This document shows, in pieces, positions 1 through 13,251 of a stretch of 64,000 nt of DNA; position 1 is the first letter of the stretch; each line of letters starts with the position of its first letter. Below the pieces are notes generated by a model, which did not search any database, was not told the DNA's origin, and saw only the letters and a program-made list of their open reading frames with translations. The position numbers and the translations under genes are program-made. Source of the stretch: Symsagittifera roscoffensis (lineage: Eukaryota > Xenacoelomorpha > Acoela > Convolutidae); NCBI RefSeq assembly GCF_963678635.1, contig NC_087067.1, positions 17,799,639 through 17,863,638 on the forward strand, written 5' to 3'.

Positions 1-1500
1 AAGAAAAATTGATTGCTTCAGTGATGAGGAAAATTTTAACAATTGTAAGACGGTTTCAAAGCAATGAGATATTAATTTCACTTCTATACTTGTCAAGCAA
101 CTGGACCTAGCTTTACTGATGATTATATCAAACATGCAATCAAGAAAAAATAATTGGACAAGCTTCAGAAGTATTACATTCGACAAAAAGAATACTTCCT
201 AGAAGAAATGTGGGAGTGTAAATGAAGGGATAAGTTTTTAAACAACGTAGCTGTGAAAAATCACGTTACAATTTTTTTTCCATTCATAAGATTACTTTCT
301 TCCATATCACTATTGCAAACATTCAGGATGAAACAGTGTTCGGCCACGTGCATTGCAATCTCATTTTTGCAGATGAACAAAAGCAAAATTCTTCAATTTC
401 CCACCAACTTTCAAAGGTATCGATGTCAACAGAAATGATATTGAGGAATACATGAAGAATTATGCAAAAAAGAGTAAGTTTTTGAAACAACCTCAGGGAA
501 TAATAACATCGAGCTTTGATTTCGCTAACAGCACACTTAATACACCACTCTTCAACTTTTACTTGAATCTTGAACTATAGTGTACAAAAATTTATTGATT
601 TGAACATTACAAACCGCTTAAAGTGTTCAGTTTTCTTGAGTCTGTTGTTGATGATAGGCGAGCCAGTGATGACGATCCCTCATGTAGAAAGGTAGCCAAA
701 ACAATGAATTTACCAGGAAAAAATTTCAATGGCTATCAGATAATGGACTGATTGAAGCATACAAAGACAAAGTATCTTGCTGACCAAAAAAACCAGTAAG
801 CTAGCAACTACCAGAACTTCAGGAGGCTCAATATTGTAAGCTAATATAGTCAGAAGTGGAGCTTGTTCAACCTACTATAGAGCATTGTGAACAAGTTATA
901 GCAGGATTCATCATACTACAGAGCCGCAAGTGCAGAATTTTTGAACTCAATTTTTTTTTCAATAAATTTTGCGACGTTAACAATCTTGAAGAACTTAAAA
1001 AAGACACAGATTCTCACTTTTTGGCTTCAGCAGAAGAAACTTCATAGGAAAAAATCTTTCCCAGCAAGAAACCAGAATGGAGACAAAAACGAACCAAGTA
1101 CTGTCCAGAAAATTTTAGAGCAGATTCGAAAAAAATGGCTTTTCCACCGTACTTACTGCTTCAAACACAATAAAATTTTGATAAGAGAGAGCCCGGATTG
1201 TTATAGCAGCAGTTCAGATGCACTGAAAGGTTGTTTTTCTGTAGTAAAAACTTATTGCTGCTACGATCGCAGTAAAAAATTGAACAAATAAAGTTTAGCG
1301 GTGAAGGAGTGAACAAACGAGCATTAGAAGAGTATGGGACAGATGCCAAAGTATCGATAACCATTGGATGAAGCGGTGGTTTGAAGCCAACTAATAGAGG
1401 ATTTGAACCGATTAACCATGCAGTTGCCATTAATGAACAAACTAAAAGGCAATGAATTTTTTTAACTCAAAATGTTTTGTATGAATGTGATGGAATAAAT
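1..1500 (+). pseudogene. Decayed family-B DNA polymerase (Polinton/Maverick type), 5' end outside window
   Basis: Several short stretches in different frames of the plus strand read as consecutive pieces of one protein, in the order expected for the protein-primed family-B polymerase of Polinton/Maverick elements. Visible pieces include one ending LEEMWECK near 181-222, a VNRNDIEEYM-like piece near 424-455, MELVQPTIEHCEQVIAGF at 856-909, and KKDTDSHFLASAEE around 997-1038. The DTDS at 1003-1014 matches polymerase motif C (YxDTDS), whose aspartates bind the catalytic metal. A further piece around 1293-1440 contains NRGFEPINHAVA and then NEQTKR. Stops and frameshifts separate the pieces, so this is not a working gene. 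The N-terminal exonuclease part lies off the left edge if it is present. No other Polinton gene (integrase, protease, ATPase, capsid) was recognised to the right. The family call is from memory of the motif order; the breaks are seen directly. Confidence 0.68.
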
Positions 1501-3320
1501 CTTTTAATTTGTAAGAGACTATGTAGTAAAACTGTATACGATGCAGTAAATTGACACAATTTCTCTCTGTAATCAATTTCTCTTATTCATCAGTTTTTTA
1601 AAGGCTGCGCTTGAGTTAACAGCTTTTTTGTATCTGGTATCTTAAAACTTTGAACATCTATTATCAGTCCTAATAGTAGGGTAAATCTATACACTATCTT
1701 AATACATGAGGAATTCGAGCGCCGAAAAAACATACCTTCTGAAACTCTAAACCCTTTAACCTATCTTAATACATTGTGAAACCTATTCCCTATCTTAATA
1801 CAACGGGAATTCTTTTCCCTATGTTAAAACATATGGTGGATATAGAATATTTTATACCCTATTTTAAAGAATGGAGGTCTCCACTCCTACCTGATTTCGC
1901 CCCAACATATACTGCCTACTTTTTTTGTGAAAACATTCTGTTAAAAGATCGAACACCGACAAAACTTTTCAATTTAAGACCAAGTTTTTTATCGATCTTT
2001 GCATTATATAAATTGAACAAAAATGATTTAAGAAAAAGGTTGACTTTCTTTCAATTTCTATAAAATTTAATTGACTGGTGTGTTTCACTTTGCTATGCTT
2101 GTCAGTTTTTTGTATTGTTGTGACGTATCTTTCTACTCGACAAAAAAATTAAGTGATTATGGTTATTAAGGTTTGATATAATTCAAGACAAAATTATACT
2201 GAGTTGCTCAGTTGTATGCTAAACTATGAAGCTTGTATAATAAATATGATACCAAAGATTTGTTAATAATTGTTTATAACAGTTTTCTACTCAAAGATTT
2301 TTCATCTTTTTTTTTCGATGAAGCTTTGAAGTGTGTTTTTCTGTTTGACGAACTTGATTTTGTCCCACATGACTGCAGGTGACAACTTTGGCATAATATT
2401 TTGGTACATAAATTGTTCGGCAATAAAATTTCAGCCAATTTTTTAGAGTTTTTTCTATAAAAACCAAAAACATCAGTTTAATTATTTTCTCAGAAAATTT
2501 TTGAAATACATTGATGAAAATAAATTATTTTCCAAGGTTGATTCCCATGGTTGTTGTTGCTTATCTTCACACTTCTTGACTTCTGACCAGTGTTTAATGT
2601 TCAAAGCGTGGGTGAAAACTTGATTATTTTCTGGAAAACGTCGGGTATCAGTATCTATACAGTTTTTCACAATATACATTCAATTTTCCATTGAAGTATT
2701 CTAGAACTTACCAGAAGGTTGTATCAGCCAATTGAAAGACCGAAGAAAAAAGTAAAATATTGCGAATATCGAACATTTTTCGAAAACTAATTAGTTTTTT
2801 CATACTATAATTTGAAAACAATTATGGGAAAAAGATGTGGCCGTGGCTCAAGGTTTCGGCTTAGGCTATTTCAGAATTTTTAACCAAACTAAATAAATTT
2901 CAGAAATCATTAAAACAATTTTCATATTTTTTTTTCGATTGTTGTTTCTAAACTTAAAATTACTCAATCAATTGTGAGCTGTTGATTATTGGGTAGCGGA
3001 GAGCGAACAGTGATCAGGTATAAGGTATGTAAATTCTGCAACCACCTAGAATAATAAAGGACCATTTTGAAACGTCTTAGAACAATTTAGAACTTTTTGC
3101 TCCTGCTATCTTCGGTGCCCTGCCTACCCCTCGCCCTGCCTTTTTTTAATTTTCAAAAATTTTGGTTGACTTAAGCAAAGTTTGTCCACAGCTTTGCTTT
3201 TTCCCAGAAACTTTTCAAACTTGAAGGTAACTTGAAAGTTTAATATACACGCCAGTTTTTATTTTCAGAGTCAAAACAATTGTTAGTTTTCTTAAAGCCT
3301 AAAGTGCTGAAAGTCTCAAG
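1501..3320. other. AT-rich intergenic stretch without recognisable gene
   Basis: No ORF here looks like protein, and no structural RNA was seen. The only visible pattern is the CCCTATCTTAATACA-type repeat at 1690-1872, listed separately. Confidence 0.6.
1690..1872. repeat. Degenerate short tandem repeat, CTATCTTAATAC-type units
   Basis: The motif CTATCTTAATAC recurs near 1694, 1760 and 1791. Drifted forms follow near 1820 (CTATGTTAAAAC) and 1858 (CTATTTTAAAGA). Spacing varies from about 30 to 66 bases. It looks like an old, partly eroded tandem array. Confidence 0.5.
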
Positions 3321-3329
3321 TCCATAAGT

Positions 3330-6300
3330 CATGTATCCATGATAGAAAAAACGATTCATACAAAAACCCATGATTCAAATAAGTAACTGAAGGTACCGCA
3401 AAGGTACCGGTATAAAATTTTCTTTTTTTAACCACATGTCCCGAAAATACAAAAACAATGACACGGCAGTTCAAACAATTCAAAAGCAACGCCGCTGAAT
3501 GCTACAAAACAAAAGCCCAACACAAGTTCTTAGGTACTTAGCAGTGTTTCCAATAATCCAAAAAAATACCTTCATTTGAAACAAAAAGTTTAAAAAACGG
3601 TTATTGTCTCTGGAGAGAGAAGAAGTGATTACTTGAGATATCTGCAAACAACTGAGCAAGCAACCGTATCCTTCAATTGAAGTCAGAGTTTTTGAAGATT
3701 CTCTTTTATCTTTAAGGAACACGTCAATCAGTAGTAACATAATTTACACAAAGATCGGCGCAAAAACTCACACTTAATTGACATAATATTTCAATTTCAC
3801 TGCGAAAGTCACCATGCATTCTTTGATCAGCGCAAGCACTGTGTAATCATTCTAATTGTTACAACATAAACTAACAATTATGGTAATAATAAAAAAAGTT
3901 TCAAAAATTTCTATTCCTTTCGGCTCAAAATGGGTTTTGCTATTCGCATTAATATGGGTTTTGATTTCAAATCCTTAAATTTTTTTAAAAAATGAAGATG
4001 GAGGATTAGAGCATTGCTCTCATCCGGAAGACGTCAATTAAATAAAAAAGTGTTTTTAGAGGTGATCGTTGAGGTAATGATTGCTTTTTCTGTGATGATC
4101 TTGTCCTTTTTCTCTAAACATCTGTAGACACATTGTAAATTTTTAACAATAAACATAGTTTACATAGCGTGGGTTTTAGTTGAAAGCTTGTTGTTTTTAC
4201 CTTGAAAAAGAATCTCAGCAGAGAAAAAGTATATGAAATCCAATGTTCAAAAGCAACGCTGTAAGCAGCAAAACAAAAACTTAGAATGGGTTCCGATTAA
4301 CTTAAGCCATATTTCCAGTAACCCGCAAAAAAATCTAAATGTCCCTGATATTTGAAGAGCTGACATCGTCTTGACAACAAAAGCGACAAAACTAGGGTTA
4401 TAGTCTGTAGAAGAAGAGGTAAACACTTGGAATATCTGCAAGAAGCAAGCAACTGTATCCCATAATTTAAGTCGGAGTTTGTGAAGTTTATCGGCATAAC
4501 TTTGAGTTACATCAGTCAGTAGCAAGCAGATTTAAACAAAGATTGGGGCGTGTTTTCAGACGTGATAATTAAAATCTTTCAGTCATTGGCAAAAGCCATC
4601 GTACATTCTTTGATCGGCGACAGTCACTATGTAATCAGTCTAATTACCAGAACATTATGAGAATCATGGTCATGATGAAAAAAGCCTAAGAAAACTCTCC
4701 ACGTTTTGCTTTAAAATCGATTTGCAATTAGGCTTGGATTTGGTTTTTCGGTGTATTGTACTAATAAAATAGAGCGGCGCAGAAATTAATGAGGAGCAAA
4801 ACCTGTTGCAATCCGTTCATGAGTAAGAAATCGAATTAACAAAATTTGAATTGGAATTGTTTTCTACTTACCGTTAAGTTTAACATTAGGACACATAGCA
4901 ACTACCATTCATCTTATAGGGATAGTCGAGAAAAAAATCAATTACAGACAAAACATAGATGGAGCACTGCCTATTTTTGATTATTCTGTTTTTTTTAAAA
5001 CAATTTCCGACTAGGTGTTGGTATGTGGTGTTGAGTAGCGGCTGAAAACACGTTTACAACCAATTACCAATAGTTTTATGAGGGTTAAATTACCAATGGT
5101 TTGATTCTTGCGGTGACGAAGAACTATGTCGTCTCCTATATAGCCAAAACGATATCTGCTCTTGTGTCAAATTTTACTAATTGCTTTTTTTTGACGTCCT
5201 TTAAATCTAATTATGTATTTTTTTGGTATTTAAAAAATTTCGTTTTTGAATCATGTTTCGTTGGGTAAACTTCTTAATCATATTTTCAAACTTGTAATCA
5301 AGGTTGAGAAGAAACGATTTTAAAACTCTCATTATATTGTACTTTTTCTAACAACTGAAACAGTGTTATGTTTTAAAACACAAAACTTCAGATGCACAAA
5401 ACACAAAAAGCGTCTAAGCTAAACTAGAACTAGTCTAAATATTCTAGCTACAATTTTACCGAAAAATACATTACTATAGGTCTTCAAAAAAAGTTTAATG
5501 ATTAAAATTTTTGGTTACTTGTGTAAAGCTTTTGATTTTTCTCAGAATTTGTCGGACTTTTTACAAACTTGAAACGTTTGTCATTTTTTAAGAAGCTTGC
5601 CAGTTGTTCTTTCGTGAGCCAAAAAAAATGCAAGTTTTCTCAAACTCTCAATTGCGGCTTAAGTCCTGTATAGTTCCATCATTGATCATGATATGATGAT
5701 ATGATTTTTTATATGATGTTGTAACGTGTTTGATTCATCCGGGATGGAAGAAAACCATTTTGTCTCCTGGCTTCAATTTTTCTCACTGTTTTTTTTTGCT
5801 TGAGGCCTCAATAAACTAATATTATATTTTTGATGCAGGAAAAATGTCTATTTTGAAACATGTTTTGAGATGGTCAAAATTTTTTTCAGATCTGCAAAAC
5901 TTTTTTATCGAGGCTGAGAAGAAACAAGTTTAAAATTCTAAGTAAACCATGCACCTTATAACAACAGAAAAATTGTTATTTTCTACTACACAAAATCTGA
6001 TACGCATAAAATACACAAAGTTTCTAAGCTAAACTAAAACTAGGTTTCAAGCTAAAATTTTACCAAAAATAATCAACTAAAACTCTTTAAAAACAGTTTT
6101 TTTGATCATTAAAACGTTTAGTTGAGTTTTCCAAAGTTACTCTTCAGCCTCTGTTTTCCTAAAATTTTGTCTGAGGTTCTGGAAGTGCGGCGTAAGTCCT
6201 GTGTAGTCCCATCATTGACCATTTGCGACCTGATTTCGAGGCAAAATTTTGTGACGTGTTTGATTCATCTGGGATGGAAAAAAATCGAATTTTTGCACAA

Positions 6301-6345
6301 AAACCCATGATTCAAATGCGTAATTAAAGGTGCCGTGAAATGTCG
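3330..6345. repeat. Diverged dispersed and tandem duplications (three blocks)
   Basis: Block one near 3476-3830 and block two near 4247-4640 share order and wording, both starting with TTCAAAAGCAACGC and including matching 'ATATCTGCAA' and 'CATTCTTTGATC' pieces. Block three near 5270-5760 and block four near 5905-6290 share the segments CTAAGCTAAACTA, AAGTCCTGT, CATCATTGA and CGTGTTTGATTCATC. The phrase AAAAACCCATGATTCAAAT occurs at about 3361 and again at about 6298, linking the blocks. I see no transposon protein. Short minus-strand ORFs at 3480-3740 and 4247-4525 fall in matching places of blocks one and two, but their alignment is weak, so I treat the blocks as non-coding. Confidence 0.55.
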
Positions 6346-6670
6346 TAATTTCTTCTATTAACCAAAAACTCCGTTGAGAATGCAAAGAAATAACTCGGCA
6401 GTGTTTTTAATTTTAGATTTACTACGTGTTCGAGTGATTAGTTTCAAAGCCATAGCATGGTAGTCATAAACTTTTGAAAAATTTTCCGACTGCAACCGGC
6501 CCAAAAATGAGATTATAACTTCAAAGTTTTTATCTTACCTATGAAGCTAGAGAACTACTGCATTAATTCCGGATTGATATCAAAAGCTTTGAAAAGAATT
6601 TGAAAAACGCTTGAAAAAAAACAGAAAAGTGTAGATTATTACTTAATCAAGATCTTTTCAAAAATTTCAG

Positions 6671-7163
6671 GAAGTTTTGGGGTTATTTGATATTCGAGGT
6701 TTGAAAAAATACATATACATCACCACTTGATTGGCCATTGGTTCCTTTTTGCTCGAGGAGATGCATTATCCACTCAAGCGGTGGGGGTCGCATCAGGGTG
6801 CAATCACAGATTCGTTGTTGCCCAAAAGCTAGCAGAAATCTGTGGCCTCCTCCACTCAGTCCCACAATTCAGCGTGCGCTTCTCCGTCATCTGATGAAAT
6901 TCCACAGGATCGATGAGGAAATGCTGTCTTCTGAATTCCCGCGCGTCTATAGAAACATTGAAGAGATCAACCATCTTGAAAGCCAGCAGAAAAACCGTCA
7001 AGTCACTGAGAACCTGCTTATCGCCTGTGAAAGCAAAATCGCTTCTCTAATGCGTTGCTTTCCCAGACTGCTGTCGAAACCGTGCTCAAAACTCAATGCT
7101 CTTCCTCTCGCCTCTGTCCAGCTTGGATATGGTTTCTCCAGAAGGCTTTCTGATGGTACTTAG
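6671..7163 (+). other. Less AT-rich, coding-like segment of unknown identity
   Basis: Composition rises in G+C compared with the flanks. Two plus-strand frames look protein-like. One near 6727-6893 includes LIGHWFLFARGDALSTQAVG and ends at a TGA. A second open frame at 6738-7163 (141 codons from its ATG) includes RIDEEMLSSEFPRVYRNIEE and ends with TAG. A possible splice acceptor (AAAATTTCAG) sits just left, at about 6661-6670. I do not recognise either peptide. Two good-looking frames that overlap out of phase suggest a frameshifted remnant of one coding region (transposon or host) rather than an intact exon. An unrelated short ORF cannot be excluded. Confidence 0.3.
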
Positions 7164-7169
7164 TTTTCA

Positions 7170-10080
7170 AACTCTTCTAATTGGAGGTAACTATTTGTTG
7201 ACAAACAATCAGTTCAGTGTGGCACAACTAAAGCATTTCTATAGAGTACAATAACAGTTAAACCGGCAAAAAAATGTTGCTTTCTTGACCCTGGAGTAGA
7301 ACCACTACAAGCGATGAGGTTTCACCCTTCGATCATTATGACCAATAGCAAAAGTTTTCCTTAAGGTCATTTTCAAAATAAATTCTATGGAAAGTCTATG
7401 GGAAGTCTATGGAAAGATACATTTAATGAATTATGTCCAAAACCAAATAGCTTATTTTTAACAACACTCTCAATATGCTGGCAAATAGCGTTTCAAATTT
7501 GAGCAAAATGGTTACGATACTCTAAATGGTAAAGTCATGGAACAGATTTTGGAGAGATAAGAATAATTACAAAAAAAACACGCAATTTGTTACTAAACAC
7601 TGATATAAAACAAGTTTATAAAGAATTTTACTCAAAACTTAAGACTAACTATTAATAATGCTCAAGGTACTTATAGATACTCCTAAATGTACAAAGACTG
7701 CAAGGAAAAAATTATACCTCCGCTTTGGATTGGAACCAATTTAAAACAAGTTTATATTATATGATTTGATATCTACCACTGTAAAATATTTATAACTAAC
7801 CAATCATGATCCATTACTAAAACTTACGATAAATTGTATAGCTGAAACTGTTCATAGTTTCAGCCAGAGAATAAAATAAAACAGATGCGAATCAATTGCT
7901 TTTTCTCTCCTCTAACCTCGCAAGAACACCAGTAGTATTATCTAGATCTATTGAGAATAGGAAATATAAAAGGAAGATTAGGGTTGGTATAAAACTAAGA
8001 AGTTGCACAAATCTATCCGGCCGAAAATAAGATAGCGCGACAAACAGACGGTGCACCTTATCCGAAATTAATCTATGAGAAGGCCAACCCGGACCTAAAG
8101 TCAACTTGTTTAAAGTAGAGTTTTCGAAAGAAAGTCTTTTCCGAAGATATACCAACAATTTCATTTTTTTTTTGGTTAAAAATCAAACTCAAGAAAGTTT
8201 GCCTTTCGAATCATTGATTTTGACAGCTTAATTAAAATGCAATTTTATGAATTTTCCGTAACATATGTTCAAACAATTGTTCTTAAAATCAACATTAAAA
8301 GTTGTAAAAGTTTCTGTGTTTCCTTAGAAGTTATTCAAAAATCGTAAAAACATTTACAATCCTCATTTTTATTAGAAAAACTAGATGCCAACAATCAATT
8401 GTCTGAAGCAGTATCAGGTTTAAAACATACTCTTTACCCAATGCAGGATTTTTTTGGTTTCGATTTTTGATCAACTATATGGATTTAAAGTTTGTTCAGA
8501 ATCAAAAACAATGAATGAAAATCTTGGTGATCTGGCCAAGTCTTACCTCATATTACTAACTATGCGTGATCAAAACTTAAATACATTTTTTTATCTCAAA
8601 GTTTTTTGAGTTTTTGGTCATGCAAGCTTCAAGAATAAGAAACTATGCTTCAAAACCTACATAAACACTTTAATTTTTATCACATCTGCTGAGTTTGCTA
8701 TCTCAAAAACCTTGATTTTTACGTAATGTTAACGAACATGAAAGCTGTTCAGAATCCAAAACAATTTTTAAAGAAAATGTTATGAACTCATGCTCCAAGC
8801 CATGAGTTTTCTCAGTAAAATTTACATCGCAGAAGCTGCTGAGTTTTTGTTAAGTGATCAAAAATTGTGTTACTGTTATTACTGAAAGGTATGAAATGAA
8901 GTTTGATTTGCTCATTGAAATATAACACTGCAACGCTAAAGTCGTTGGATTATTAAGTTCATCTCTTTCAAAGTTCTATAGATAAAAAAACAGACTTTTG
9001 AAAATCATTTCAAAATTTAATAGGTCAATTTTGCGGAGCATGTTTTGACTTATGAGTAGACGGAATCCGTGAAAAGTTTTATTTAGTGATATCTCACAAA
9101 AAGTTGCGGTTCCGGCAACCAAATGTCTTCATTGGTGGCAAAAAATGGTAAATCGTCAATATCACGGAGCTCGCGATTTGTTGTTGCGGCGATATCCGTC
9201 GAATACGGCCGTTTAAGGCATCAATGTGAACTTTTTGCTATGATCACAAAACTCTGCAATGATCACAAAGTCCACTCTCAAGGAGTCCTCGACTTTCAAT
9301 TTTTTAACACAAAATAAGTGAAGTCGTTGCTCTAAAGTCTTGGATAACATGAATTTGTGGTTTTAAATCCAATCGTTTCTGAATTTACGTTAGGTTTCGG
9401 ATTTAATATTACGGTAACTGTGTTCGATGGATCGTTTTTAGTGTTTGTTGTTATGTAGTTGGCTTGTTTGTATCAATTGTCGGTGTATTGAATATGTGAT
9501 GTTCGCATCTGCTTATTTTTTTGGTTAATCTGAATGGTTAACTTGATTATGTTGGTTCCTATTATCACTAGATTCTCACGCTCTGTCATTTGTTACCAGT
9601 TAACTGAATGAGGAATGTAAAACTTCAGTAATGGGTAGAACTCATGCTGCTGCTATCTTTATGTTGAGCAATTTTTACAAGGGTCTGATGCCGTACATAA
9701 ATAAAGGAGATCAACATATACAAAGAGAAAGTGTGATTTTTCCCACAAAAAACATACGTTAAAGGGAAGATTATGGCGTGAAAATGATAGCTGCAATAAA
9801 ATTTTAATCATGAGAATGTTAACAAAGACAGCTACGAATGCGTACACTTTCCAAGGTAAAGAAAACTGTTGATCTATTTTTAATAATTTGGGTAATGTAC
9901 ATATTTGTAGATATCTATTTATTTTTTGTTTGTGTCTTAACTTTTGTTTCCCAAGAAAATTTGAAGTAGCCATGAAAGTTACGTCAGAATTTTCACTTTC
10001 AATTATAATTTTGAATGAAAGATTTTTTTCATCTGACTTGTTGATCTCCCAAAATACTTGAGTTACAACATCAGCACCCT
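7170..10080. other. Intergenic stretch without a supported gene
   Basis: AT-rich sequence. A minus-strand ORF of 90 codons (8164-7892) and a plus-strand ORF of 64 codons (9123-9317) are the longest open frames. Neither carries a domain I recognise, and neither has convincing splice sites. A 12-base near-repeat, GGAAAGTCTATG followed by GGGAAGTCTATGGAAAG, lies at about 7388-7415. Confidence 0.5.
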
Positions 10081-10089
10081 AGTTAAGAA

Positions 10090-10363
10090 GGGGGCGTTAG
10101 ACAGTGCCGAAGTTAGAGAGTGCCGAAAAAGGCGGGAAATATTGGAACGCAATTTAAGAGGCTAGCTTTTGGCGGGAAAATTAATAATGACACTTGAAAC
10201 TTGTTCAGACTCAATTTTGGCGCCAAAATCGATGAGCAAACAAAACTTTCTTTTCTTTTCTCAATTAGTTCACGACAAATAAGTCAGTTTCTTTCATTTT
10301 CGGCACTCGTTAACAAATTTTTGTTTTCGGCACTCTCTTACTTCGGCACTGTCTTACCCAACC
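10090..10363. mobile_element. hAT-like MITE with 34-bp terminal inverted repeats
   Basis: The arms at 10096-10129 and 10324-10357 are inverted copies of each other with two mismatches over 34 bases. Each arm holds two TGCCGAA units. Immediately outside stand two copies of GTTAAGAA, at 10082-10089 and 10364-10371, a perfect 8-bp direct repeat. An 8-bp target duplication is typical of hAT transposases. The 274-bp body has no ORF, so it must have been moved by a transposase encoded elsewhere. Confidence 0.85.
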
Positions 10364-10371
10364 GTTAAGAA

Positions 10372-13190
10372 TGCTCAACTTGGTATAAAAACTCATTAAG
10401 TTCTTTTGGTAAATGTGTCTGACTCGGTCCTCCTGTCTGAAGAGATGTAGTTGACGTGATCTGACTTTGGAAATAAGTGTCGCAATTAGATCAACATAAA
10501 GCACTTGAAAGAATTATCAATATTGTTCGTATGAAGCATCTGATTGTTGAATCTCAGCATTTTTGAAGAAAAACTCGAAGTACTCAACAATCTGGATTTT
10601 GCTGCAAAACTCTATATTGCATTGAAATTCGTTCTTCAAAAAAATCAGACTGGTAAATATCGATACTTTTCTGCCCATGAGATCATTGTTTTAACTGAAA
10701 ACCCTATTTGCAGTGAGCTAAAAACAGATTTCGATTAACATCCATGAAACGGTTGATATTGTGTAGCAAAGCACTCAACAACGCCAGAATACAAAATTAA
10801 TGTTCATGTTGATATTTAATTTAATTGATTACCATGGGTTGTCCCGACTCTAATTAATCTAAAAGTTTGCTAGAAATTGGAACTATTAATTGTATTTTGT
10901 CGAATAAAAACAAGCAACTCTGAAAATATAATTTGTATCTCTTCCGTGCAAAAGTCATATACGTGGTGAACAAATTGATCCAAACTCGCATGCCTCCTAA
11001 CATTTTCAGAATTTCAAAATCTGGTGATGACATTGAAAACTTTCATTGAAGAAATGCCCCTTGTTGAAAAAAAATATTCATAAAAACATTTTTTTATTTT
11101 GACTTGATTTTCAAAACGAGTAACAACTAGGATAATTTGCTTGATTAAGAGTTCTTTTGAATCAGCCAACTTGCTAAAATTCAGCAATCACATATGGCTC
11201 AAACTAAACATTTTCAGAGCTTCCTCATGTGTTTTCGCTGTCCTAGTTAAGAAAATTTCTGCCATAAAAATCTGATACTTTCAACAAAAACGTCCTGAGA
11301 TACATAGAATGAATCAGATTTATTTACGCAGACAACAAATGAACTCAAAAAAAACCTTATGTAAAAACTGTGAAAAGTCAATATTCCATTTCCAAAAAAT
11401 TTCAAAAAGCTAAACCACCTAGCAGTCTCGCAATTTAAATCCACTTGCGTTCATGAAGGACAACAGTAAGATAAAGAATTGTTTGGTTACAAAACATGTT
11501 TCAATGTCAATTTAAAGATCATCAAATATAGTCAATCAACCAGTGAAAAAAAAATATATTTTTGTGTTTGAAATTGCGAAATGAAAGTTAATCAAGTGAA
11601 AGGTTGAGTACAAAGTCAAATGCAAAAACTTTTCGAAAAAGGTATTTATTAAATTTTGTTGGATAATTTAAGAAATTTTTTCATTTGAATTAAAATCTGG
11701 AGTAATTTGTGAAAACCTTACTTGTTTTTGGATCAAACTGTGGTTGACATTACCTCAATTGATCCAGTCAAATCCAATTCCTTAGTTGATTCAAATAAAG
11801 AAAACGAAACATCGGTTACCAAACAAGCTGACAATTTTTTCCTTAGTGTGTGGAGATATGGAACTTTTTGTTACAATGATGAGTTTGGATGAGTGAAAAC
11901 TAAGCCTTTTTTCGCAAAGCATATGAGGCTAGAAAAACGAGGAGATCATTTCCTCATGGAGCTTAGTGTTCCAGAGTAAAGTCAAATACCATTTTCACTA
12001 CTCTGATAAGTTTTAATTTATAAAACGAGATTTTGTCAAGTCCAAAATTTCGTCTTAAGGAGTAAAGTTTTCCCTTTCAAAATACAAAAAGCAACAGACC
12101 CATTCAAAAAGCTTTTTTTAGAAGTGTGTTATCGCCATACCACATGAAATGTATATCAAATGAACGAAATCGAAAACCAGTATTTCAGTTGGACTAAAAA
12201 ATATTTCGATTGAAGAAAACAAAAGTTATTTGTTTTTGAGTTGACAAAACAAACAAAAAACGTTAGAAAATTTTTTTGTAAAAATTTCTTAACGAAAATG
12301 GAGTTCTAAAAAATCAACCTACGAATACAAATTTCAAACGGCATAAAAAATGAGAGAAACTTGTCATCAAATCTATCGCCCCGACGTGTCAAATTTGCAA
12401 TCTTGCCCATATCGGAAAAAAAAACAATCTGCCAATGACAATTTAGCGATTCCAAAACCATAAATATCAATATGATTAATCAGAAATTGGATTTTTTTCT
12501 TGAAAAACTCATTTCGAGTTTAAAAAGTTCATCATGTTTTTTCATTTGTGGGCTGCGCTAATCTTACTCGTGTTTTGAGGGTTCAGTGATAAATTTGTCT
12601 AATTCAACTGTTTTTTTTTGCCATAGAACACTACATTCAAAGTGTTGGAATTGGCATTTACGTGCACATCGAGGAGTCACTTATATCAAAGAGAAAACAA
12701 TCCTGGTCGAGAAAAACAATCCTGGCGAGTTTATCTTGAAATTGCCCCCGAAACAAAATGGGTGTTTTTGATGTTTATTTACACAAACTGTGTTCTGGTT
12801 AGGCGCAAAATTTGGTGTATGTAGGTCTCTGGATTCCAGAGACAAGTTTTCAAAAATGTTCTACGGTTTGGCGGCACATTAGTTTTGTCGCGGAATCCAC
12901 AACGAGTGGCAAACATAGCTAGTTGTTCCGGATTCCGCAAATGTAAGTTGATTCCGCAAAATATAAGCGAATTCCACAAAAATTCATTTTTCCTGGAATA
13001 AACAGTAAGTTGAACGAATGGCAAACTTACAACCAAATTTCAATAATCGAGTTAACTCTTTCCTTCAATTTTGTAAACCGGTGACAAGAAGACACAAAAG
13101 CAATGTTGAAAAAATGCGGAAAAACTGTAAGAAAAACGTTTGATCCATACAGTGTGTTCAATCCACAATGCTTGATGAGCATAGCAACGG
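10372..13190. other. Intergenic stretch without a supported gene
   Basis: AT-rich. Open frames are short and lack recognisable domains. A small direct repeat, AACAATCCTGG, occurs at about 12697 and 12716. Nothing else stands out. Confidence 0.5.
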
Positions 13191-13251
13191 ATTTGGAAAA
13201 ATTTGGTAACAATTTGGAAAAACTTGGTATCAATTTGGAAAAACTCAGAAG
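13191..13251. repeat. 21-bp tandem repeat, three units
   Basis: Units start with ATTTGGAAAAA at 13191, 13212 and 13233, with a 21-base period. The third unit is cut short. Confidence 0.75.

Noticed and set aside
3480-4525. A pair of similarly placed minus-strand ORFs (3480-3740 and 4247-4525)
   Set aside because: Their resemblance follows the DNA duplication. The alignment needs many gaps and shows no protein-level conservation.
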